From CAVRUH01 sp963822595 (GTDB lineage Bacteria > Chlamydiota > Chlamydiia > Chlamydiales > Waddliaceae): a DNA stretch of 64,000 nucleotides. Both the position numbers and the translations under genes were made by a program. The stretch covers positions 992,001 through 1,056,000 of the forward strand of contig CAWGIG010000001.1 of the NCBI GenBank assembly GCA_963822595.1, written 5' to 3'. How positions within the stretch are numbered: the stretch's first letter is position 1; each line of letters begins with the position of its first letter. The notes beneath the pieces were generated by a model. It saw only the letters and a list, made by a program, of their open reading frames with translations, was not told the DNA's origin and ran no database searches. Positions 36,797-45,900 of this stretch are shown one piece after another.

Positions 36797-38980
36797 TTAT
36801 TTGTCTAGGTAGTTTTTGACACCCTTGACTACATACTCCTCATCACGGAATTTAATCACGTCTCCGATTTTACGGCCAATCATACTTTCAGCGAGCTTCG
36901 ATTGAAAGGAGATAATTCCTGCGTCAACGTTTGCATCCCAAGGACCTAGGATCGTGTAAACGACTTCATTTCCATTTGGATCCGATAGGGTAACGATGGC
37001 TCCGACTCCAATTTCATCGGTAAAAACATCTTGTGCCGTGATCACGCGGGCGCGATTGAGTTGTTGGGAGAGATGTCTCATTTCCCCTTGCAGTCTCGAT
37101 CTTCTTTCGCAAGCGAATTTGTATTCAGCGTTTTCTCTAAGATCTCCGAGAGCGCGTGCGGCTTCTACTTCTCTCGAGTTCTCGATCATTTCAATTGTAG
37201 CGATATACTTAATGCGCTCCTGAGTTTTGTCGTAGCCTTCCTGTGTTGTCCAAATCATATGACCGCTTAATTGGGTGGTCGCTTTGGATTCTTTAGCAGG
37301 CGCTAGAGAAGGATGGACAACTTGAGCGAGAGCTTTGAAAGTCTTTTTCTCTTGATCGTTGAAAAGATGGCACTTTGAAACCAAAAGGAGGAACTCGTGG
37401 ATAAATTCGATAGAGGTATCTTCGATGAGTCGACGTAACACCTCGTAGCGTTTTGCAGTGATAAAGTTGTACATTTTTTTCAGCAACTCGCGGTGTTGAC
37501 CGTCGTGTTCAATCTTATGAATAAGGACCATAAAGGATTCCAAGAAGCGGCATTGACCCTCTTTATCGTGAAATGGGATATTTTCGCCTTCCTTGGCAAC
37601 GACCTTCTGGAAGTACCAAAAGAATACTTCCGGGTGATTCTCGGGATTTAGCAAAAGGCTTTCGAGATTATCTAACAAGATGTCTCTTGTTTCATCTGTA
37701 TTGAGCTCTGCGACGATGTAGTCTCTAAGGGCACCTTGACTAACAGAGAAGAACATAGATCTGAAAAGATCCTTCCAGTTTTTATGATGTTCTCTGATGA
37801 GGACTAATGCTCGTTTTTTCAAGGCGGCAATCTCAATGTTATTGATGACAACTTCGAGATTATCAAGCTTTTGGATGTACTCAGAAGGAGTTTTACCTGC
37901 GACTTTATAGTTGAATGAACCTTCAAGAAAGATTAGAAGTTGAAGCTCCAAGTCTTTTGTTAGTCCAGGATGTTCTAAGAGACTTACCAATTTTTCGAGT
38001 AAAGTGCGTTTGACCTCTTCATTTCTTAAAACGTTAGGAAAATCGCGGACGTAGGTATAGCTTGTTTGGATGATTGTTGCAGGGTCAACTTTGTGCTGGA
38101 TAGCTTTAAGCAGGCTTTGTTCATGGGGGATTTCTGTGGTGCGTAGGACAAAGGGCTCGCTTAACTTATCGGGCACTTGCACCATCGTATCTTTTTTGAT
38201 TCGTGTACGGGCGTTTTGCCACCATTTTGTCCATTCCTTTTCAGGAATTACTAGCTCAGAGAGTTCGTCTTTGATCTGTCCTGCAGTGAGTTGTCCAAGA
38301 TCTCTTAACATCAGTTTGAGGATTTCTACAGGATCTTTTTTCGCTTGAGCCTCGAGTTCATCGGGATGGGCAAAACGACGCGCAAGAAAGTTGTCGTCAG
38401 ATAGCGGAACGAGTGTTTTAAAGGCATTTTCGAATGTAATATGTTTAATGCCCGTAACGTTTTCAAATTCGCAAGAAACTTGCTGACGAAGGGGTGAAAC
38501 CTCGATAATTTCTCCGGTTCCCCAACCTCCGTTATGGTAGACGCAGTTTCCTTTTTCCATATGGGCAAGCAACTCATAGTTGGAAATGGCGCCCTGGAAA
38601 TTGTCTTTTGTTCTAAGACCGACCAAGCGGATTCTTTCTTGAAAGAGAGGGTCGTTTTTAAATTTTTTCTGAATAGCGGTTAAGGATGTTTCGGCTAATA
38701 GTGGAGAATTCGTGTTTTGTAGGTCGATGAGGTGTTTGAGGACTTCGTAGGAGGTATCTTCATCTTTGATGTATTCGAGAAGGGGGAGGGCTGTTTCGAT
38801 GAATTGGCCAAAGTGTTTGGCGAAGTCCGATTTTTTTATGAGCTTGAGAAGCTGTAGAAACTCTACCGTATCTACTTGGTCATTAGTACAATATTCTTCC
38901 CAGAGTTGGAAAAATTTGTGTACATCCTTTTTATCAATTTGTTTTTTAAATTCATCCAAATATGTCATTTCTTCATCCAT
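36797..38980 (-). CDS. greA: Transcription elongation factor GreA with long chlamydial N-terminal extension
   Basis: The last 160 residues form a normal GreA: a coiled coil with the acidic tip GDLRENAEY that enters the RNA polymerase channel and stimulates cleavage of backtracked RNA, then the C-terminal domain (IGVGAIVTLSD, ESMIGRKIGDV). The first roughly 570 residues are a helical extension that ordinary GreA of about 158 residues lacks but chlamydial GreA has. It includes a beta section with YHNGGWGTGEIIEV. ATG 38980 is preferred; the open frame begins at a TTG at 38992. The extension is a strong taxonomic marker and may bind further transcription partners. Confidence 0.93.
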   Translation of the reverse strand: MDEEMTYLDEFKKQIDKKDVHKFFQLWEEYCTNDQVDTVEFLQLLKLIKKSDFAKHFGQFIETALPLLEYIKDEDTSYEVLKHLIDLQNTNSPLLAETSLTAIQKKFKNDPLFQERIRLVGLRTKDNFQGAISNYELLAHMEKGNCVYHNGGWGTGEIIEVSPLRQQVSCEFENVTGIKHITFENAFKTLVPLSDDNFLARRFAHPDELEAQAKKDPVEILKLMLRDLGQLTAGQIKDELSELVIPEKEWTKWWQNARTRIKKDTMVQVPDKLSEPFVLRTTEIPHEQSLLKAIQHKVDPATIIQTSYTYVRDFPNVLRNEEVKRTLLEKLVSLLEHPGLTKDLELQLLIFLEGSFNYKVAGKTPSEYIQKLDNLEVVINNIEIAALKKRALVLIREHHKNWKDLFRSMFFSVSQGALRDYIVAELNTDETRDILLDNLESLLLNPENHPEVFFWYFQKVVAKEGENIPFHDKEGQCRFLESFMVLIHKIEHDGQHRELLKKMYNFITAKRYEVLRRLIEDTSIEFIHEFLLLVSKCHLFNDQEKKTFKALAQVVHPSLAPAKESKATTQLSGHMIWTTQEGYDKTQERIKYIATIEMIENSREVEAARALGDLRENAEYKFACERRSRLQGEMRHLSQQLNRARVITAQDVFTDEIGVGAIVTLSDPNGNEVVYTILGPWDANVDAGIISFQSKLAESMIGRKIGDVIKFRDEEYVVKGVKNYLDK

Positions 38981-39087
38981 GGTAGTATTCAATTGCTAAA
39001 TTGTACATACTCACCGCTTTAAATTCAAAGGTATAGTGGAAAAAATTACAAGATTTGTTATAAAAAGGCAAAAGCAAGGTATTGGAA

Positions 39088-39903
39088 ATGCTATTTCAAT
39101 CCAAAATCCGAGAAACTCCCCTCACTCAGGCAGTCCTATCAGACGATATTTCAACACTGCAGCAGTTAGGAAAATTCCGCGATCAGGTCATGGCTGAAAA
39201 CGAGCTCGGATACAACGCTTTGGAGTTGGCACAATATCTGGGAAAAAAGGAGTGTATCAAATGGCTGCGATCCACTTCTTTCAGAAAAATGAAAGTGATA
39301 CCCGCCGATAGCGGGCTTCAAGTGATGGATGAAGCGGATTTTGAAAAGTTTTTTGGGGTCAAATACACTTCATGTTTCATTTTCGCTGACTATATCCTAT
39401 TTCAGAGGGTGTTAAAAAGTTGTTCATGGGTGCTTAAAACCGATCTTTTTGCTGAAGATGTCATTGATTTGGGAAGAAAGTACCATGAAGGTCTTTTTGT
39501 TGATAAATTCGCAGATACATCCATTCGATGGATAAATGACGTCCTAGGATATGGCCTTTTTGCTGAAGAAGATATGCAACCGGATACATTTATAGGAGAG
39601 TATTCCGGGGTGATTCGCCAGGTAAAACGTTTTCAGGAACAGGCTAATGCGTATTGCGTGAATTATCCGAAAATGGTTTGGGGATTGAATCAATTTACTA
39701 TAGATGCCCTAGACCAAGGGAATGAAGCTCGCTTTATCAACCATAGCTACCGACCAAACCTAACACTGAAAATGGCTGTGGATAGGAACCTGATTCATCC
39801 CTTGTTCTTTACAAATCAGTTTATTTCAAAAGGGACGCAACTCTCTTTTGACTATGGCAAGAGCTACTGGAGAAATCGAGGGGAACCTTTAGATTTTTCT
39901 TAA
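39088..39903 (+). CDS. SET-domain protein with ankyrin-like N-terminus
   Basis: The C-terminal part (about residues 155-265) is a SET domain: YGLFAEEDMQPDTFIGEYSG, EARFINHSYRPNL with the NHS-type cofactor motif, and LSFDYGKSYW. SET enzymes methylate lysines, and chlamydial members can be secreted and modify host or bacterial histones. The first 70 residues (TPLTQAVLSDDISTLQQLG; LGYNALELAQYLGKKECIKWL) look like one or two ankyrin repeats. ATG 39088 is preferred over a TTG at 39082. The SET post-domain cysteines are absent. The end overlaps the convergent antiporter gene by 15 bases. Confidence 0.85.
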   Translation: MLFQSKIRETPLTQAVLSDDISTLQQLGKFRDQVMAENELGYNALELAQYLGKKECIKWLRSTSFRKMKVIPADSGLQVMDEADFEKFFGVKYTSCFIFADYILFQRVLKSCSWVLKTDLFAEDVIDLGRKYHEGLFVDKFADTSIRWINDVLGYGLFAEEDMQPDTFIGEYSGVIRQVKRFQEQANAYCVNYPKMVWGLNQFTIDALDQGNEARFINHSYRPNLTLKMAVDRNLIHPLFFTNQFISKGTQLSFDYGKSYWRNRGEPLDFS

Positions 39904-41094
39904 CGACGATGTATGAATGATTTTGAAGATGAGAGGGTTAAGGGCAATGGAGACGAGAGAGCAGGCTACGATAAGGTCATATCCATCATCGGGCATGAGT
40001 TTTAGTTTCAAGGCTTCTTCCATGAGGATAAAAGAAAATTCTCCGATCTGGGCTAGACAAATTCCAATCAGCAGAGCTGTTTTGAATGGATAATTCAAAG
40101 AAATTGAAATCAAGAATGCAATAATTGGCTTAGCAATGAGAATTATTCCAAGAATGACGATAAAGCTCGAGAATTCGGTGAGGATGATTGCAGGGTTAAA
40201 TATCATCCCAACGGAAAGAAAAAAAATCGCTATAAAGGTGTGTTTTAATGCTAAGGAGTGCTTAAGGGCTTTTTCGTGGACAGATGTTTGTCTAATGACC
40301 ATTCCGGCAATAAATGAACCTAAGGCTATTGAGATCCCAAAAAAGAAGGTCGTGCTAACCGCTATGGCAAAAACAAGAGCGAGTACTGAAAGTGTGAACA
40401 GTTCGTTAGATTTTGTGTCCAACACCTTCGAAAGAAGAAAGGAAACGATTTTTGTACCGCCGGTCAAGAAAATTAATGAAAGCGCTAAAAATTTTAAGAC
40501 GATTATAGAGAGCATAACAAGGAAATTGCTTTCATGGTTGAAATCAGCAAAGCTTGGTAATATAAGCAGTATAATAACGGTAAAAAGATCTTCAACGATC
40601 AGCCAACCCACGGCAATGTGTCCCTCTTTTGTATGTAAGAGGTCGTTTTCTTCAAGCATACGACTTAAAACGACTGTGCTGGCGACGCCTATTGATAATC
40701 CGATAATCATTCCTTGCACGAGGGGCCATCCAAGAAGATAGGTCAAACCGGTACATAAAATTGTTGAACCAAGAGTTTGCCCAATCGCTCCTGGTATGGC
40801 GATATTTTTGACCTTAATAAGATCGCTTAATTTAAAGTCTAGGCCGACTCCGAACATCATGAGTATCACGCCGATTTCAGCTAACTCCTCGGAAGTTTCG
40901 ATATCTGCGACAAAGCCCGGTGAATAGGGACCAATTAAATATCCTGCAAGAAGATAACCTAAAATAGGAGACAATCGTATCCTCAATGCAATATATCCAA
41001 ATATACTAGCAAAGACAAAACCGAATGCAAGAAGCAAAACAATCTTGAGTTTATAAGCATCAAGAAATAGGGTTAAATCATCCATGGGGCACAT
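39889..41094 (-). CDS. Kef-type cation/proton antiporter, membrane part only
   Basis: This 401-residue CPA2-family membrane protein has about twelve hydrophobic segments. LGYLLAGYLIGPYSPG, EIGVILMMFGVGLDFKLSDL and IVEDLFTVIILLILPSF are typical of KefB/KefC-like transporters, which exchange K+ or Na+ for H+. It lacks the cytoplasmic RCK/TrkA-N nucleotide-binding domain that regulates KefB and KefC: the protein ends soon after the last membrane helix. It may thus be ungated or use a separate regulator. An ATG at 41085 is an alternative start. Confidence 0.87.
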   Translation of the reverse strand: MCPMDDLTLFLDAYKLKIVLLLAFGFVFASIFGYIALRIRLSPILGYLLAGYLIGPYSPGFVADIETSEELAEIGVILMMFGVGLDFKLSDLIKVKNIAIPGAIGQTLGSTILCTGLTYLLGWPLVQGMIIGLSIGVASTVVLSRMLEENDLLHTKEGHIAVGWLIVEDLFTVIILLILPSFADFNHESNFLVMLSIIVLKFLALSLIFLTGGTKIVSFLLSKVLDTKSNELFTLSVLALVFAIAVSTTFFFGISIALGSFIAGMVIRQTSVHEKALKHSLALKHTFIAIFFLSVGMIFNPAIILTEFSSFIVILGIILIAKPIIAFLISISLNYPFKTALLIGICLAQIGEFSFILMEEALKLKLMPDDGYDLIVACSLVSIALNPLIFKIIHTSSLRKI

Positions 41095-41177
41095 ACCATT
41101 TAAAAATATTAAATAACATTTATGAGGAATCTACTCAAGCAGTCTCATTTCTGAAGGCTTAGCATATAATATTTTAT

Positions 41178-41207
41178 TTGAAATTTATTAATTAAATATG
41201 ATATAAT
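41178..41207 (+). promoter_or_regulatory. Sigma70-type promoter of the 41246 gene
   Basis: TTGAAA (41178-41183), an 18-base spacer and TATAAT (41202-41207) lie 39 bases before the ATG, and GGGAGAA is placed as a ribosome site. The surrounding 41095-41245 is AT-rich and holds nothing else. Confidence 0.65.
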
Positions 41208-41245
41208 TGTTTCAATAATAAATTAATAATTTAGGGAGAACAAAA

Positions 41246-42460
41246 ATGAGTATCGATCCACGAATTTTAGAAGATAATTATAAGTTTATAAAAGATCACA
41301 AAAATACGGATTTGGGACATATTGACGTTGCGAATGATGGCCATTTAGTGAAAGTAACGTGGTTTAGTTGGGTTGTTCGATGGATTGTTAACTTGTGCAC
41401 AGGATCAGCAGTAGATCAAAAGGTATATCAAGCATTTTGTGCTGTAAAAGTGAATAAATTTCCCCAGGTACGTCAACTTGATATGGTTGATTTTATCAAT
41501 TTGGCAAGCAGAGTACAGTATATTGATAATAACCTCTTTGAAGAAGTAGTAGCCCATGAGCCCGCGCGGGTTCTAGATTTGAAGGATATGGAGGAAATAT
41601 TAAAACAAAGAGGTGTAGAGCAGTTTTACGATGTCTTAGTCGAATTTACAAAATCTCATTCGATTGATGTTGTTGTTAATAAGGCTTTTGAAGTTACACA
41701 AATTGCAAGATATATTCTGAAGGGTGAGTTGTTAAGAAATCTGCAGTCTAAGATTAAAACAGATCTTTCATTTTTCAATTTATTACCTCAGGACACTCAA
41801 GAATTACTGGAAGATTTTAAAAATCGAGTCGAAGAAGAGAACAGGCAAAAACTAGAAGAAGAGGCGAGAGTTAAAGCGGAGGAAAATCTTCGTGTAACCA
41901 AAGAAAAAAGTTATATTTTAGATATTGCTCTGATGGACTTGAAAGAATTAATTGAAAGTGAAGAAAAAATTGATTGTGAAAAATTGATTTCCATGTTGGA
42001 CAATGTATGGGAAATCATTCAAAATTATCCGAAAGAGATTGGAATCCCAGGAAATACAGCAGAAGTTTTTGCTGAAATAGTCAATGGTCTTACAGTCCAT
42101 ATTTCAACTCTTAATAGAAACCAACATCCTGTTAAGTTATTAGAAGATACCTGGAATAAAATTGTCGATTATTTAGGTGTTGATGCTCGAATAATAATAG
42201 ATGAGTCACAAGCGAAAGCTAATACTCCAGTTAGGGTCTTTGCTGAAGTTTATTTACAGGAAAAATTGCAAGCTAAGTTTGGAATGGATGGTGGAATATT
42301 GAATGCTAATATATCAGAAATGCAAAAAATAGTAGAACGGGTGGTGCTAGATACTGATTCAACAGATCCATTGGATATTTTGGGAGAAATTATTAGCGAA
42401 ATTCATTTCTTAGAAATCGATGGGTCTGACTTTGCGTTCAAATATCTTGAGCTCGAATAA
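41246..42460 (+). CDS. Hypothetical protein with one hydrophobic segment and coiled coil
   Basis: I do not recognise this 404-residue protein. Near residues 36-52 it has a short aromatic hydrophobic stretch (VTWFSWVVRWIVNLCTG) that may bind a membrane. Residues 196-228 form a charged coiled coil (VEEENRQKLEEEARVKAEEN). The rest is helical. It has its own promoter and ribosome site. The large repeat begins three bases after its stop codon. The short hydrophobic segment and helical body would fit a secreted or inclusion-associated protein, but that is only a guess. Confidence 0.7.
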   Translation: MSIDPRILEDNYKFIKDHKNTDLGHIDVANDGHLVKVTWFSWVVRWIVNLCTGSAVDQKVYQAFCAVKVNKFPQVRQLDMVDFINLASRVQYIDNNLFEEVVAHEPARVLDLKDMEEILKQRGVEQFYDVLVEFTKSHSIDVVVNKAFEVTQIARYILKGELLRNLQSKIKTDLSFFNLLPQDTQELLEDFKNRVEEENRQKLEEEARVKAEENLRVTKEKSYILDIALMDLKELIESEEKIDCEKLISMLDNVWEIIQNYPKEIGIPGNTAEVFAEIVNGLTVHISTLNRNQHPVKLLEDTWNKIVDYLGVDARIIIDESQAKANTPVRVFAEVYLQEKLQAKFGMDGGILNANISEMQKIVERVVLDTDSTDPLDILGEIISEIHFLEIDGSDFAFKYLELE

Positions 42461-42463
42461 TTA

Positions 42464-42860
42464 TTTCATAAGGGCTGAAGGCCTGGTTTTGATAGCTCAG
42501 GCAGAGCGAAGCGCAATGTCATCAACTTAATTTCATGAGGGCTGAAAGCCAGCCTTTTGATAGCCCAGGCAGAGCAAAGCGAAGGCCTGGGTTGACGTCG
42601 ATAAAAAAAGTCAGAGCCATAGAAGGGCGACTCATTTCGGTGAAATTATATTTAAGCAAGAATGGATGAGTCGCCCTTGCAGGGCTTTTTCACTTTTTTC
42701 ACCCTGCACCCAGGCCTTCGCTTTGCTCTGCCTGGGCTGTCACGAAGATGGCTTTCAGCCCTCATGAAATAGATAAACTATTCTTTAAGTTGATGACATG
42801 CGCTTCGCTCTGCCTGGGCTGTCACCAGCCTGGCTTTCAGCCCTCATAAAATGAATGCTG
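42464..42860. repeat. Large palindromic intergenic repeat, copy 3
   Basis: It has the same orientation as copy 1 (GACGTCGATAAAAAAAGTCA in the left half). The outer arms begin ATTTCATAAGGGCTGAAGGC and end GGCTTTCAGCCCTCATAAAA, with partial second arms at both sides, and the inner AGAAGGGCGACTCA / TGAGTCGCCCTT pair. It separates the 41246 gene from the 2,200-residue gene, whose ATG follows 58 bases later. 42861-42918 carries a small hairpin AAGGTT...AACCTT that may belong to the leader of the next gene. Confidence 0.9.
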
Positions 42861-42918
42861 CCATTAGATTGATATATACTTTAAGGTTTTACTCGAAAAT
42901 GGTATAACCTTTCAGGTT

Positions 42919-45900
42919 ATGAATCCGATTATTAGTACACAACATAAGCCAGATTACACGGAGAACCGTGTAAAGATTCAAAGTTGCGATAGGCCCCCAC
43001 TCGAATCCCCCATTTCTCAAAGCACTCAACTCTTAAATCTATTTATTCAAACAACCGGAATGGTCATTGACAACCGCCCCTTCCCTTTGCAGGTAGTCGA
43101 TTCTAGAATCGCTTCGCGTCTAAAGATCATTCTAAATGAATATAGCGTCCTCAATAAAAGCGTATCCCATTGGTTAAACACGATCGAAAACTGCATTGGA
43201 AGACATTATATCGAAAAAGAATATGTCGTTGGAAGCGCCGTTGCCTATATCGCCGGCCAACCGTTACTTCGCACAGCCCTCGATATTTACCTCCAAGGGA
43301 TTCCCAACACACTTCAACTCTTTGCAAAATTAGTAGGAAAAATTAACCAGAAAACATTTTCCTTTGCCGATGTTGATCTTCGCATCAAAGTCAGTCAGGA
43401 ATGCAATTTGGAAGAGGTACAAAGAAGCTGCGGAAATTTTCGATCCGATCTTTTTTACGGAAATATGCTGATCATCTACATCGGAGAAAAAGACGAAAAT
43501 GCCCTTGATATTGTCGTGTATAAAGAGCTAAAAGCAGATAGTGCTTTCAATATCGATGATTTTAAACTAGACCTCAAAAAATCAGATTTAGGAAGCAATC
43601 ATGTTGTTTTCGAAAGTGCCCACCCTTGGAAATGGTGGATGGGACATGTCCTAGACTATCTGGAAGATTACACTCAAGATGGCTTTCGTTCTTTATTGCG
43701 CCTGTTGTGGCAAGAATCCAAAGGAAGAGTCAGTATATTAAAAGCGGAAAGCGCTATTTTTCCAAGTTGGGTTGCAACCATGAACGTTAAGCTCAAAAGC
43801 AACCCAGAAGCTCTTAAACTCCAATTCGAAAAACATCAAGCCAATCATGATAGCAAAGTGCCTATCGCCGACTGTTTAAAACGGCTTAAAATACAACAAT
43901 TGCTTCGGGATTTATCCCCTAAATCTCGAGGGATTCTCAAAGAAACGACAAACGTCATCCTAGATCCGTCGGTTCCGGCATTTATCAAAACTGTTTTTCA
44001 TGTCATGAATTCGGTAGGATCAGATATTTTTGCTGTCCATGGCTTAATTGAATGCATTGCAAAGCTCGCTTTGTACGAAGCTTGGAAAAAACCTTTTGAA
44101 GTGAAGCTGGTGATACATGAAGGTGTTTGGGTGCAGCGTATTCGTTTTAGAGGAGTTTTTGGAAAAAGAGACCTTCTAGTCCGTTTTGATGTGGATGCGG
44201 CAGCCACATTTTTGCAGAAAACAACCGTTGAAACTTGGGGAAAAATGAGGGAGATTGTCCATGCCTTGTTTTTTGAGGGAATCAGTCAAAGAGAATTAAG
44301 CAAAACCTACAAAAATGTACATGTTTCTTCGGAACTTGCACTGGACATAAAAAGAAAGCTATTGCCATTCTCAAATACAGCAATTGTTGCCGGAACATTT
44401 GCGAAGATTCCCCTTCTTGCAGAGCACGAAATATCTACTATTGAAGAAGCTAGAATTCTTCTTGAAGTTGGCAAACTTGTTTTTCATCATTATCGTCATG
44501 ATCCTGCTACAAGATCGCAATTGTGTTGGAAAACGGTCGATAAGTGCATCCAATTAAAGGGATTTTCTTTTGCCGCTGAATTAGTAAAACTGCTGCGAGA
44601 TGAAGGCCAAGAACCTGTAGAAGGCTATGAAGCTCTATTTGCCGATATTCTACTAAAAGACGGGAATAGCTATTTTTTATACCAAGCTTGCAGTCCTATT
44701 TCGAACGTTGCTGAAGACCATTGGATGTCGCTTTCTCAGTCTAAAACTAAAGTTCGTTCATTTATCGCGCTCATGAATGAACTTGAGGTTTCAGCTGAGA
44801 TATTTCTTAAAATGGTGCGACTGCTCCATGTCAAAAATCCGATGATTTCAGAAAGTATGCTCTGTAAAATTCTTGTGCATGACAGGAAAAAAGCTCCACA
44901 ATGGATTTTGGCTAAGGGTAAAGCAAACTTTGCCGGGGATGCTTATAAAACACTCGTCAGTCAGCAAATTATTGAGAATAAAAGTTCTTTCACTCCGAAA
45001 TGGATAAAGGATTTTATTATTTCGGAAAGATTTGTGGGAACAGAATTAGAAAAACTCAATATATCCAGGTATCTCGTCACAAAATCCCTAGAAACGAATG
45101 AAAAAGCGAGTCTTCTGCAGTTATTTGGAATAAGAGATAAGGAATGTTGGCACGCTGTGGCAAACGATTTTATTAGTCAGACGGATGAATGGACAAAAAT
45201 GACCAAAAACAATGTTAACTTCGACTATGAATCGTTAGTCAAATGGTATCAGATTGTCGAGGAGTGCGATAAACCAGATATCGTCGCCGCGACTCTTAAC
45301 AAAATAAAAGACCATTCATTTAGAGGTGTAGCTCTGGTTAAAATTCTTAAAAATTGGAAAAAACGGAAGGCAGAAATCGCCACGTTGAATGCATTGGATC
45401 CCACAAAAAAAATTCCTTGGGCTATTGTAATAGAAAAGGCAGAGAATGGAAAGGATATCCTTAAGGCATTGAATAATGTGTCTCTACCACTCTATTCGGC
45501 TTTATATCGTGCCATTAAACCCTCGGAAGCTTTCTATGCGACCAATTGGGTGAAAATGGTAGAGAACTGTTTTACCTTAAAGGATATCCAAAAGCCACTC
45601 ATGACCGATTGTTTGCTGATTCATCCTGAGGTCTCAGCCCCTATCATAAGAAGAGCAGCGGAAACCCAAGAGGGAGTCCTCTTTCTATTAGAGATTTTGA
45701 ACGAAGTTGATATGGAAATTTTGTTGATAATGCTCCATGCATGTATTCCAATCGAAGACGGAAGCGTCATTTCCAAAGTATTTCTAAAGTTCTTTGATTC
45801 TTCTCGTCACAAAAAACCTTCTCTTTATCCTACTCTTTCAATCCTTTCAAAGAAGATATTAGGAGATCCTCAGGGCGATGCCGAGGCTGCAGGAAAAATA

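Noticed and set aside
40136..40741. Plus-strand ORF of 201 codons inside the antiporter gene
   Set aside because: Antisense to a clear membrane transporter; the product is Lys/Ile/Ser-rich without domain features.
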